Part shown: one piece after another, positions 29,301 through 37,612 of the stretch
Layout: every line of letters starts with the position of its first letter
Position numbering within the stretch: position 1 is the first letter of the stretch
Translations under genes and position numbers: made by a program
Origin: Blattamonas nauphoetae
Taxonomy: Eukaryota; Preaxostyla; Oxymonadida
DNA: 49,810 nt
Assembly: GCA_033064195.1 (NCBI GenBank)
Contig: JARBJD010000444.1
Location: forward strand, 1 to 49,810
Direction of reading: 5' to 3'
Notes under the pieces: generated by a model
Told to the model about the DNA's origin: nothing
Seen by the model: only the letters and a program-made list of their open reading frames with translations
Databases searched by the model: none

Positions 29301-32300
29301 ATCGTTTGCTGTTGAATGGTCACGAAGTAATCTTCGTTCATGTAAACTTCAGGATTGCACATGAGCTTGATTGATTGCTTGGACACTCGCGATGTCTCCA
29401 AGAAATTGAAGCCGCTTTGGAGAACGATTGGTGCTGGGATGTATTCTCCTGTCTCACTTTTGGGGTGGATGAACGGCAGGTATTGACTAATCGATGAACA
29501 GAAGGGTGCATATAAATATGAACAGTGCGGTTCTTGAAGCTTTGTGTCCGGTCGGATCTCCAATTGTGGGTATTGGAGATTGAGTCCATATTCCGGGTAG
29601 TCTTCCACTTCGATGTGTTTGTATTTGGTTGGGTCGGTCAATGAACGGCCGCTGTACGAGACAGGACCGTTCCCAAACGTATCGAATATGAAATCACCGA
29701 ATGTCCGATCTGCTTCATAACCAGTTTGATAAAATGACTCGGCGAAAGACTTCGAGAAGTACAGATCTGTCCCTTCCGTTGGACGGCCGTTTGAACTCGC
29801 TTGAAATCCGAAAGTGATCAAGTTGTCTCCTCCGTTGCCGTCGATGAACCCTCCTCCTCCTTTCGTCGCATAACAGTCAAAGAAAGTTGGGAATGCGTAC
29901 GTCACGCCCAGAATCTGCGGACCGAAAGAATCTGTTAAGGTGATTCTTCTGTCACCAGTGTTGTTCAAATAGAATCCGCCGCCAAACTCAGCGACACAGT
30001 TGGTCATCGTTGAGAGTCTAAATTCTGGAGCTTCATAGCCTTCGATATTGAGTGTGTTTTCGTAGAAGAACCCGCCTCCTCGAAGAGACGCCTTGCAGTT
30101 GAAGAGGGCGACTTGGAGTGCGAGTTTGGGAGGATCAGAGATGAACAAGGCTCCGCCATTCGAAGCACAGCAGTCGATGAACGGGATGTCGGAGATGTTG
30201 AGTGCTGTGGAATGGGCATTGAGGAAGGCGCCGTTGGAGGTTGTCGAGATGTCTGTGACTGCTGAGACCATTCTTTGAGTGTCCTGTGTCTGCATGGTGA
30301 ACGATCCGCCTGTTGCAACGATGCACGATGTTCCATCGAAAGACAGCGATGAGAATATGCAGTCGAAGAGGGAGAGAGTTCCTGAGGTCTGAAACATCGG
30401 GTGTTGAGACACAGTTCCATCGGATGTGAAGATGGAGGATTGAAACACGGCTGGTGACTCAGAATCGATGATGAACATTGGAGCTGTGGATGGTGAAGTG
30501 AGGAGGAAGCGGAACTTCTCGATCTGGAATTCGTTGGATCCTTGATGATGGATCAGAGGTGTCGAATGAATCATTCGGACGAGAGTGGTGAACTCCGGGT
30601 CTGATTGATATTGAAAAGACACCGATTGAGTGGACTGCAGAACGAGTGGGCTCATTGAGACCTCGCGATCCTTCGTTCGACAGAAATAGATGGACAGATA
30701 GTCTGTTGACAATAAGATGTGCGAGAAATCAATCTTTCCGAATTCTGACGCTGGGATGCTATAAGCGGTACTTGCTGTTTCCATTGTGATGTTGTTCTCA
30801 TCGATGACATAGACCGAAGTGACTGGTTGGATTGTGCGTTTGGTTCCCGTCTGATCAACAATGGACACACGGCTATTCAAAGACGAAAAACCATAGAAGG
30901 GCTGAGGTGGATCAGAGAAAGTGTCATCAGCGACGAGGATGTCATGTGCGACATCGTCATCCTTTCCGCTGTTCTCGAAGAACTGGAGGGTGGCGTCTTG
31001 GATGGCATCAAATGGAGTGTTTTTGAGATAGAACGCCCCGACAAGTCCAGCGACAGAGTGGCAGTGTGAGATCGACGCCGTACCACTGATTTTGGTGGCA
31101 GAGAATGCATCAATACCCGCTGCTCCTTTGCCTTCTGTTCGAGTCACCAGATGAAGAATGGTGTTGATAAGAGAGAACGATCCGTCAGTGACAGAGACGA
31201 CGCATTCGGTACTGGACAACCTGGTAAAGAGTCCATTTTCGATTGAGGATTTCGTGGCAGCGCCCGTGACAGTGAGAAGAGGTGCTGATGATCCGGTGAT
31301 GTCTTCGAAGAGACAATGGGAGAGACGAGCTTCACCAGCCGAGAACACGAAGAGAGGATGCGAGATTCCGGTCAGATTCACGAGACGAAGAGACTGTCCA
31401 AGGAAGGATGTGGCACGTGAAACGGTGACTAGTGCACTGCCTGGGATTGGAGAGAGGGAGAGTGATCTGAGAGCGAGATCGACTTGACCCGTGGTATCGA
31501 CGTTGAGTGAGAAAGACACTTTCTCTTCCTTCTTGTTCTTCACACTTTCCGCACAATACTGAAAGATTGTTAGTGAACACTGTGTTGCTAAGGTGGCAGC
31601 TCCGAACGATCCCGACCCGATCCTGATCTCTCGCTCCGCACCCACTCCCACTTTCCCCACAGCTGCACTCAAAGCCGAACATGGCTGCGTGAATGAGCAG
31701 GGTCCATCGCTTCCACCGTTCATCACGAAGAGCACATCTGAGCTGTCGTCCCAAGAATCAGACGACCAGACATTGCCATAAGAGAGCGAACGATACTGAT
31801 AGTGTTCGAACAGGTTACAGTCAGGACGATCGCTGGATCCGCCGGCTGTGTTCGCCGAGAAGAGGCAATACTTCAGGAAGCCACCCTTCTCAATCATTAG
31901 GATCTTATCAGAACTTGCTGTGTTCGAATCAAAGACAGATGAGGTGACATCACACGTCTGTGTATGTGCGGCTGCTCCAGAGCCTGATGGCGTGGAACAG
32001 CTGACAAAACGACACGAAGTGATCGAATCAGACGAAGAGACTGAGAGACACACTCCACCCCCATCGTACCCCGCCGAGCATTCAGTGAAGTTGGAGTCGA
32101 CGATGGTTGTGGGGAGGGAGAGAGTGGTGTTCTCAGTCAGACACAGCACAGCTCCCCCACTGCCGGTCGCGGCGTTGCATTCGGTGAAGGCACATCGAGT
32201 GATTGTGAGAGGCGACTGGCAGACTTTTCGGATGGCTGCTCCGCCTGGTTGGTCATCCACTGAATCTGGATCAGCTGTCATCTGTGAGAAGGTACAACCA

Positions 32301-33508
32301 GTGAACGTGATGGGCGTGGACGATGTGGCATATGAATAGCCGAGTGGAGGAGTTGGGGAATCGCTACCTGAGACGGAGAATGGCGACCAGAAACGATGTG
32401 GAGTGAGACCAGAGTATTGACCGGAGAACGAATATGGTGACGACAAGTGTTTGGTGAATGGTTTAAGAAAATGCCCAAATGCGTCGTGAACGAAAGAATC
32501 GAGGAAGGGTGTTGGGCTGGTCTGGCAGATCGCGAATGTTGTGTTCTGGCAGAGGAGAGATCCGCCGAGGTTAAAGTCTTGAATCAGCGTTCCTTGGAGG
32601 GCACCAATGCTTTCCTTGACTGAGACGCCGAGGCAGGTCTGGGAGAGACGGGAGTCGGATGGGGTGTGGGTGTTGTGAGTCGATGTCATGTTGGCGAGGG
32701 AAGTGGATAAGAGACACGAAGAAAGCTCCATTTTGGATCTGTCTGTGTTGTGAGATGAAGAGAGATCAAAAAGGAGAGAGTTTCCGCATGTCAGTGTGTG
32801 AGATGAGAATGACATCGATGATGCTGTGATGGTGAATGGTGACGTGGAATCAGATGATGAAATGTGTGTAAGTGGATGTAATACATTGCTGGTAGCTTGT
32901 ATTTTCGTTCGGATTACCTGGAAGCTTGATTCCAATGGAAATGAAGAATCAGATTCCAGAATGATTGGCGAAGTCCCAATTGATGTCGTAATCCTGCAAT
33001 CGGAAAGAGATAACGATGATCCAACAATTGTTGCCAACGAAGGTGCTTGAGTCGAGTGCCTGAATGTGGGTGAATTGGGAGGCGATTGTGATGCGAGATC
33101 ACAACGAACTGATTCCAGCTTGACAGTGGAATTGTGGAGAATGAAAATTGAAGATGATTCAATCCCATGTTGTTTGGATGGCCGATATGTTGTTGTTTCT
33201 CCGTTCGGGGATTTGGATCGGTGTTCCGATTGAAAGTGGAGGGTTGAGGCAGAACCAGCTAAATGAAGGGAACGAGAGACTAATAAGAGAGCTTCTCCAT
33301 AATAAACGCTGGGCCTAAGGTGTACTGTGCTGTCAAGACCCGAGATAGCTTCGGTATTGCTCTTGTTTGGTATGATGGATTCCAGTGAAATGGCTGGGTG
33401 TGGAGAATCGGCGAAGGGGAATGAAGATGAAGGCCAAATTACATTCAGAAAGAGGATATTCAGCAGGAACAGATGTTGGATCATCGGCAAGAGTCTTCTG
33501 AAGACCAT
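26378..33508 (-). CDS. Giant receptor-like surface protein with kinase-like tail (2,376 aa), intact
   Basis: An intronless, uninterrupted host gene. Residues 1-30 are a signal peptide ('HLFLLNILFLNVIWPSSSFP'). The ectodomain (about 31-2,055) is rich in Ser/Thr, N-glycosylation sites and short repeats ending in 'GGAIR', 'GSGGAVL', 'YDGGGVCLS', typical of right-handed beta-helix (pectin-lyase-like) folds. Repeat entry points 'GGSDGPCSFTQPCSAL' and 'WGCGNESYPCHSLDEA' mark separate helices. One membrane helix lies at about 2,060-2,085 ('LIPLIVSICVLVLVAIVIIV') followed by RRRKR. The cytoplasmic tail has 'TLYNRLHKSEH', 'ILSKLSSHWVMFDAAGSVCL', 'RRWMAPEAVK' and 'VFSLGLVLWEIETGLVPFAE': the C-lobe of a kinase without the ATP-binding lobe, HRD or DFG. 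It probably sits in the plasma membrane as a receptor or adhesin; ligand unknown. It is divergent from copies 1-3 in the ectodomain but alike in the tail. Confidence 0.85.
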   Translation of the reverse strand: MVFRRLLPMIQHLFLLNILFLNVIWPSSSFPFADSPHPAISLESIIPNKSNTEAISGLDSTVHLRPSVYYGEALLLVSRSLHLAGSASTLHFQSEHRSKSPNGETTTYRPSKQHGIESSSIFILHNSTVKLESVRCDLASQSPPNSPTFRHSTQAPSLATIVGSSLSLSDCRITTSIGTSPIILESDSSFPLESSFQVIRTKIQATSNVLHPLTHISSSDSTSPFTITASSMSFSSHTLTCGNSLLFDLSSSHNTDRSKMELSSCLLSTSLANMTSTHNTHTPSDSRLSQTCLGVSVKESIGALQGTLIQDFNLGGSLLCQNTTFAICQTSPTPFLDSFVHDAFGHFLKPFTKHLSSPYSFSGQYSGLTPHRFWSPFSVSGSDSPTPPLGYSYATSSTPITFTGCTFSQMTADPDSVDDQPGGAAIRKVCQSPLTITRCAFTECNAATGSGGAVLCLTENTTLSLPTTIVDSNFTECSAGYDGGGVCLSVSSSDSITSCRFVSCSTPSGSGAAAHTQTCDVTSSVFDSNTASSDKILMIEKGGFLKYCLFSANTAGGSSDRPDCNLFEHYQYRSLSYGNVWSSDSWDDSSDVLFVMNGGSDGPCSFTQPCSALSAAVGKVGVGAEREIRIGSGSFGAATLATQCSLTIFQYCAESVKNKKEEKVSFSLNVDTTGQVDLALRSLSLSPIPGSALVTVSRATSFLGQSLRLVNLTGISHPLFVFSAGEARLSHCLFEDITGSSAPLLTVTGAATKSSIENGLFTRLSSTECVVSVTDGSFSLINTILHLVTRTEGKGAAGIDAFSATKISGTASISHCHSVAGLVGAFYLKNTPFDAIQDATLQFFENSGKDDDVAHDILVADDTFSDPPQPFYGFSSLNSRVSIVDQTGTKRTIQPVTSVYVIDENNITMETASTAYSIPASEFGKIDFSHILLSTDYLSIYFCRTKDREVSMSPLVLQSTQSVSFQYQSDPEFTTLVRMIHSTPLIHHQGSNEFQIEKFRFLLTSPSTAPMFIIDSESPAVFQSSIFTSDGTVSQHPMFQTSGTLSLFDCIFSSLSFDGTSCIVATGGSFTMQTQDTQRMVSAVTDISTTSNGAFLNAHSTALNISDIPFIDCCASNGGALFISDPPKLALQVALFNCKASLRGGGFFYENTLNIEGYEAPEFRLSTMTNCVAEFGGGFYLNNTGDRRITLTDSFGPQILGVTYAFPTFFDCYATKGGGGFIDGNGGDNLITFGFQASSNGRPTEGTDLYFSKSFAESFYQTGYEADRTFGDFIFDTFGNGPVSYSGRSLTDPTKYKHIEVEDYPEYGLNLQYPQLEIRPDTKLQEPHCSYLYAPFCSSISQYLPFIHPKSETGEYIPAPIVLQSGFNFLETSRVSKQSIKLMCNPEVYMNEDYFVTIQQQTILDETESEFVEAGEDGTIEIHGLVIQWDLDLTLIRTVHSTAKGILSDSIIMLNSTQTRPVLICENGIISVSGTKFNISDTPLVFSNPLISMSSASKLSNSALTKRLELSNVTFEDLTLHQSAGAVVVLESARSIALSNVSFNNVVDETTADMTRFLIQGNNLDQEIERISDNLFPIPGNPSNDSLFKTLDESKNPASPFHKATLLVYLHPYRHTTINIHEYGSDAWGCGNESYPCHSLDEADGHLVSGNPSLITIHNTAQLFGQLDLTQDKTEITSKGAQSTVVVSSQGSLINHKTGSVSHALTLSLLAFSLSTGRSTSVLQSTSGSLTVTSCVFSSASPIESSLLEVTGGSADLSKVTLTSLLSTTTLLTFTGFTSVHLGNVTHTACSSLLLMSVEGNGSIEPTVSLEECDFEGSVTSLTTNDEQATSEEGLCDWTTPLIVLKTCSATARLVSFTHLPQGAISVDNSKLKMSFMEFTQNAPLNQSFPSLSRNIRCTGTNTVDLTAASSNTDAAESSLWFLAEPDCAVTSGGKLVAEPYFVPTLNTTNCSSTLPKKGTAYSVVLQGTHLIPCGISFVVREEGNSSDPKEQVFPFTTDLVTAHNETHIALTLPTSTFKELDPDAGWIGLVAFGRSGETESFAFKVNAKEARALALRKTLPWLIPLIVSICVLVLVAIVIIVILRRRKRTEPSQPQKEMEDQIVVSGEEKMEEICQTQEGIHTRNSIVTAKESNDGMSTRAVFPAESIDPKLNLVEAVQCGEKLESTAVREDDTLYNRLHKSEHKTGIVKRVVQRQLALGLQKIAESNQHAPILSKLSSHWVMFDAAGSVCLKLKDSQPDQHQPAQSQTTSGQAPVAQEGRRWMAPEAVKAEEDKAYASQVDPRKAAVFSLGLVLWEIETGLVPFAEQDAVNAQRQLGTGVLPNMNGLKQEMEDLIITCLQVNPDDRPSLHTVSNAITSLPDDEEGAQEAGFVQQS

Positions 33509-34692
33509 TCTATGGGTCGATTAGTCATTCCTGAAGCGAACAATCATAAGAGAACAAGAATATGATAATGACCTTGGATAAAAATCGATAGTTACCACAG
33601 CAGCCATATAGATGAATCGATGAAGATCAAACCTTACTTCGCATTCTCCTTCTCCAATCATAGTGGAGTCACCAATCGGCAGGCTTCTGATTTGATCCCA
33701 GTGATCCCAGTCGGATCTGATCCCAGTTCATTTCTGCAATACCATTTCGTTTCTTTTCACTATTTTCCTTCTTGAAATATATGATATCTGAATAGAAAAC
33801 CGAGATGAAATGAAAATGTTCATTAGATCGAACAATAACATGAGTCTTTTTGTGACTCACAATTATGGCGTATATGATGTAAATTTCCGAGTTTCTGAAT
33901 GTCGTCCGAAGAATAAACAGTGAATAATTCTTGGATTTGCACATAAAATTGATGATATGTCCAAAACAATTGAGATGAGAGTGAAATCCAAATTTATGGT
34001 TAAGACCGGATGAACTGCTTCAGAAGGAATGAGCTCGATTCTGGGAGATGGGGATGGCGAATAGGGAGTGCGAGTTTGTAAAATTGAAAGTGAGAAGAGC
34101 CGAGAGATGCCCACTTCGTGGATGTGCAACGCCGCTTGGATCGACGCCGTCAGAACCGTCGCAGAGCAGAGGAATACGAACAGTGACGAGAGCACAGCGC
34201 GGAAGGGGTCGGTGGGCGAGTGGTGGGGAGTGAGTGAGGAGAACGGGGAGGACGAGGGGCGGCGAGGCGCGGTTTTGTTTGTGACGAATCGAGATCTCAG
34301 TATTGTGATTAGCGGTTGGTTTTGGGAGGAGAAGGCAGGGGCGGTCGAGAGAGGACGGACAACCGTGGCATCGTGTAGTTCAACTTCGGGAAGGTCAGTT
34401 TTGGGATTGTTTTTCCATCCTTCCCAAGATGCGATGGGACTTCATCTGTTCGGTTTGAATTTGATGCTGCAAACAGTATGTCTTCCTCTGCATCATCTAA
34501 AGTCTATTCTGATATTCTTTTCCTCTAATCCCTCGCGATTTCCTAACGGTCAGTCGAGTGTGGAGAATGGTCTTCCCCGATCTGCCTGTCTCTCGTTTGT
34601 ATTCTGGGTACTCTTCTGAAAGCAAGAAGATCCGGTGCCGCTCCAAAATCTGTCGCCTCTCAAGCATTTTTCCAAGCGAGCGATGAATTGCT

Positions 34693-34905
34693 ATGATCGG
34701 TGTTTTTGCGAGCCTAGTGCACTCAACGCGGGAAAAAGTGTCAATGCTTACAATTGGTCCTTTCTTCCATATTGCAGCATCACAACAAGTATCTATGACA
34801 GAATCTGCGCTGAGTTCGAAAGCAAGTCCATATGTTCTTCTGGCTGAGGTGGGGCTTCCGGACGATCCGTTGGTGAGTGAGGAGATGCTGGCGATGGAGA
34901 GCTAG
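34693..34905 (+). other. Exon-like fragment inside the composite element, unrecognised
   Basis: The plus strand encodes a stretch ending 'SPYVLLAEVGLPDDPLVSEE', which has the look of protein-coding DNA; just upstream (about 34,622-34,690) another frame gives 'KSVASQAFFQASDELL'. These could be exons of a captured host gene joined by tiny introns, or fossils of one. No family is recognised. Confidence 0.25.
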
Positions 34906-35366
34906 AACGAGAAAGTGTTTGGAGTTAGTGTGGGCGATCTGTGAGAGGAGAGAGTGGATTTGTTGATTCGGTTGTGTGTGTGATCGACTAGTTGAGAAGA
35001 ATGTGGAACGAGAAGAATAGGACGAATCAGAAGCCAATTGAAGAGTTCGTCGAGCTGTGTGTGCATGTGACTTTGAATTGTGTGGAGAAGACAAATCGGT
35101 CACTTCCCTTGACTTTTCTTCACTCTTCTTCTCTTGTTAACTCCTGTTCTCAACACCATTCTCCTTTAGAATCATGATTTCGGTTAAAAGACTCGAAAAT
35201 CAGCAAAAGACAGGTCTTTGTGAGAAAGAGGAAAATCGAGTTTGAAATTGAATGAGGAAAATCTCGAAACTCCTATTTAAGAAAGTGATGTCAGTCAAAA
35301 ATTGGGGACTGGGATCAATTGATCCCAGTTTTACCTGTTTTGATCCCACCACTCAAAAGCCTGCCA

Positions 35367-35949
35367 ATCGGTGTCCTGTCACCAATCGGTGCTTTTTTCT
35401 TGAAAAATCACTATTGGTTAAACTAAGAAAAAAATTAAATGTTACAATTATACTCCCACCCGATCCCGAGAAAACCTCAAAATACCTTTAACGTTACGAA
35501 TACACACATTTTTTTCAACTTTTTGCCCTCATTTCTCAACAACCAGCCACCCGTTTTGAATCAAACAAAATGCATTAGGGTCGGATAGATCTCGACAAAA
35601 GATGAACAAAAAATAAAACGATTTTTTTCCTAAGAAGGTTTTATCGTGAAAAATATGGGTTTTTTTCGATTTTCCCAAATACCCAGAATTTTTTCTCCAA
35701 TTTTTTTTCAAAATGTTTGTTTCACCAAAAAAAACGTTTCTGTGAAAAATTTCATCAAAATCGGTTCACGGGTTGTTGAGATATTGCCAAAACGATTTTT
35801 TTCTTCGGGCAAAAGGGGGTATTTTGAGGTTTTCTCGGGATCGGGTGGGAGTATAATTGTAAAATTTTATTTTTTTCTTAGTTTGACCAATAGTGATTTT
35901 TCAAGAAAACAGCACCGATTGGTGACAGGACACCGATTGGTGACTCCAC
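35367..35949. repeat. 0.58-kb inverted-repeat (MITE-like) element
   Basis: The left arm (35,367-35,490) and right arm (35,818-35,949) are inverted repeats of about 125 bp with only a few differences, sharing 'CAATCGGTGTCCTGTCACCA', 'TTGAAAAATCACTATTGGT' and 'CCCGATCCCGAGAAAACCTC'. They enclose about 330 bp of AT-rich DNA. The arms also contain short internal direct repeats of ACCAATCGGTG. No coding sequence. Confidence 0.7.
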
Positions 35950-35951
35950 TA

Positions 35952-36010
35952 TCAGTTGGTTTGGATCCCCTGGAAAATGGCAACTATTACCAAAGAAAGG
36001 GCAGATCTGA
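35952..36010 (+). repeat. Left TIR of the pogo-like element
   Basis: 59 bp ending in AAAGGGCAGATCTGA; differs from the right TIR only at 'TATTA' versus 'TAAAA'. Confidence 0.9.
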
Positions 36011-36023
36011 TTCGCTACTTTAA

Positions 36024-37430
36024 ATGGACAAACAGACGTATATGGTTGATCCAGAACTATTCAAACGTGTATTATGTCCGGAATTACCTTCCAGCACCAT
36101 CGATTTCATCTTATCAGAGATGAAAGACCACGGTCCAATCTCTCGAGCCAATCTCATCCGTTGGTTCATCGTTCGAACTGAGGGAATTGCTTCCCTCAGT
36201 TCGGGCATCATCTCGGCGGCTCTGGCGGTTAGGATCCAACAAGTCTCCCAGATCAAAAAAAAACTTGCCGACGAGGAGAAGAACGAAGATTTCACCATCA
36301 GCCTGAGACGAAAGCTGACAGATGATCAGGAAAGGATCATACTACATGACATTCTAACCAGCTACGTGGGTCACGCCCCTTGGACGATTCAAAATCTCCA
36401 AGATCGGGCGGCCCGAGATTCATCGTGCAGTGTCGGCAAGAATTGGGCATACGACTTCGTGTCAAGGCATTCGGATCAGATCACAAAAAAGAAATTCATA
36501 CCCAAAGAAAAATCACGAATGTTGGCGGATCCTCATAAGATAATGCAGTATCGAACGGATTTATCAAAATTATGTCGAACAGTCCCGTATTATCTCGTAT
36601 ATCAAACCGACGAAAGCCAATACCACTTTTTTGAAGATTCCTACAATAGAGTTTTTATCGTTTCCGCGAAAGACAAGGACAATCAGATGCTTCCCGTTGA
36701 TCGAAGTGAGAAAGCACTCACGATCCTTCCTTTAATTTGTTTGGATGGATCCTCTGCTCCACCATTCGTTGTGACTGGCGCCCGGATTGATCCGGTTGAC
36801 ATGGCGATGATGGGGGTTCGTGTTGGACGAGATTGCCATGTGATCGAAACAACATCACAATGGATCGACTCAGACATATTTTGCACCTTTTTACAGTCTG
36901 TGGTCATCCCAGACATCAACTCAAAGAGAGCTGAAGAGGACCGACTCGTGATTCCTGCAGTACTCATCGTTGACAACTGCGCCACACACAAAACAGACAA
37001 AGTAAAAGAGATTCTCCGCACAAATAACATTCTTCTCTGCACATTCTCACCCAATTCGACTCATTTACTTCAACCTCTGGATCTGACTATCTTTTCGGTC
37101 TGGAAGAGGTGTCTAAATACAATGCGAGGATTAGCCCAAAACGAAACGTCTACCTCGATTGTAGCGAAGGCAGTCTGCGCCTTCAAGCAGGCGTCAACGC
37201 CTGTTCAGGCTAAGCGAGCTTTTGAAGTTGGAGGGATCACACTCTCCCGATTCGGAGTTACCATCAAGCCTGTGGTGGATCAAGCCCGATTTAGGACGAT
37301 TCTTGAGAAAGTTGAAATCACCAACAAGCAAGCGAACGGTGTCATAAAACCAACCAAACGATCAAAGTCCACGAATTTTGGTCTCATTGACCTCTCTACA
37401 CCTCCCAAGTCAAGACGGTCCATGAAGTAG
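36024..37430 (+). CDS. Pogo-type DDE transposase (468 aa)
   Basis: Catalyses cut-and-paste movement of the surrounding element. Residues about 95-165 ('TDDQERIILHDILTSYVGHA' through 'DFVSRHSDQITKKKF') match a CENP-B/Tc5-type second helix-turn-helix. The DDE core has the three acids in the expected contexts: D196 in 'YQTDES', D317 in 'IVDNCATHKT' and D353 in 'THLLQPLDLTIFSVWK', so a DDD triad as in pogo/Tigger/jerky proteins. The basic tail 'KPTKRSKS ... PKSRRSMK' could be a nuclear signal. The ATG at 36,024 lies 13 bp inside the left TIR. No introns or stops; probably active until recently. Confidence 0.9.
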   Translation: MDKQTYMVDPELFKRVLCPELPSSTIDFILSEMKDHGPISRANLIRWFIVRTEGIASLSSGIISAALAVRIQQVSQIKKKLADEEKNEDFTISLRRKLTDDQERIILHDILTSYVGHAPWTIQNLQDRAARDSSCSVGKNWAYDFVSRHSDQITKKKFIPKEKSRMLADPHKIMQYRTDLSKLCRTVPYYLVYQTDESQYHFFEDSYNRVFIVSAKDKDNQMLPVDRSEKALTILPLICLDGSSAPPFVVTGARIDPVDMAMMGVRVGRDCHVIETTSQWIDSDIFCTFLQSVVIPDINSKRAEEDRLVIPAVLIVDNCATHKTDKVKEILRTNNILLCTFSPNSTHLLQPLDLTIFSVWKRCLNTMRGLAQNETSTSIVAKAVCAFKQASTPVQAKRAFEVGGITLSRFGVTIKPVVDQARFRTILEKVEITNKQANGVIKPTKRSKSTNFGLIDLSTPPKSRRSMK

Positions 37431-37549
37431 ATTCAGTTTTTATCTTACATACCTTTATACGTCATTTCGTTTAATTCCACTCACTTTTTCGTTGAAAAGA
37501 CAGTGTCAGAAAAATGAGGATTGATTTTACGTAAAAATGAGAGCGGAGT

Positions 37550-37608
37550 TCAGATCTGCCCTTTCTTTGGTTTTAGTTGCCATTTTCCAGGGGATCCAAA
37601 CCAACTGA
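37550..37608 (-). repeat. Right TIR of the pogo-like element
   Basis: Inverted partner of 35,952-36,010. It ends 4 bp before the start codon of receptor copy 3. Confidence 0.9.
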
Positions 37609-37612
37609 TCTG

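Larger units (their letters stand above)
33661..35951. mobile_element. Composite non-autonomous DNA transposon flanked by TA
   Basis: The outer ends are 17-bp perfect inverted repeats: GTGGAGTCACCAATCGG at 33,663 and its complement ending at 35,949, each bordered by TA (33,661-33,662 and 35,950-35,951), which suggests a Tc1/mariner-type TA duplication. Inside the left end follows 'CAGGCTTCTGA' and 'GATCCCAG' words; a partner in inverse orientation lies at 35,300-35,380, next to a second, smaller inverted-repeat element (35,367-35,949). So one short element seems nested at the end of an older one. No transposase is encoded. The interior (33,700-35,250) has only short frames of unclear meaning and a GC-richer patch at 34,060-34,270. 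Confidence 0.5.
35952..37608 (+). mobile_element. Pogo/Tigger-like DNA transposon, apparently whole
   Basis: A 1,657-bp element with 59-bp terminal inverted repeats (35,952-36,010 and 37,550-37,608) that match at all but two positions; the tips read TCAGTTGGTTTGGATCCCCT inward. It encodes one uninterrupted transposase. The left tip abuts the TA end of the composite element. On the right, the ATG of receptor copy 3 begins 4 bp after the tip. If the tip starts at CAG, both flanks carry AT, a possible 2-bp duplication. High arm identity and an open frame suggest a young insertion. Confidence 0.85.
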
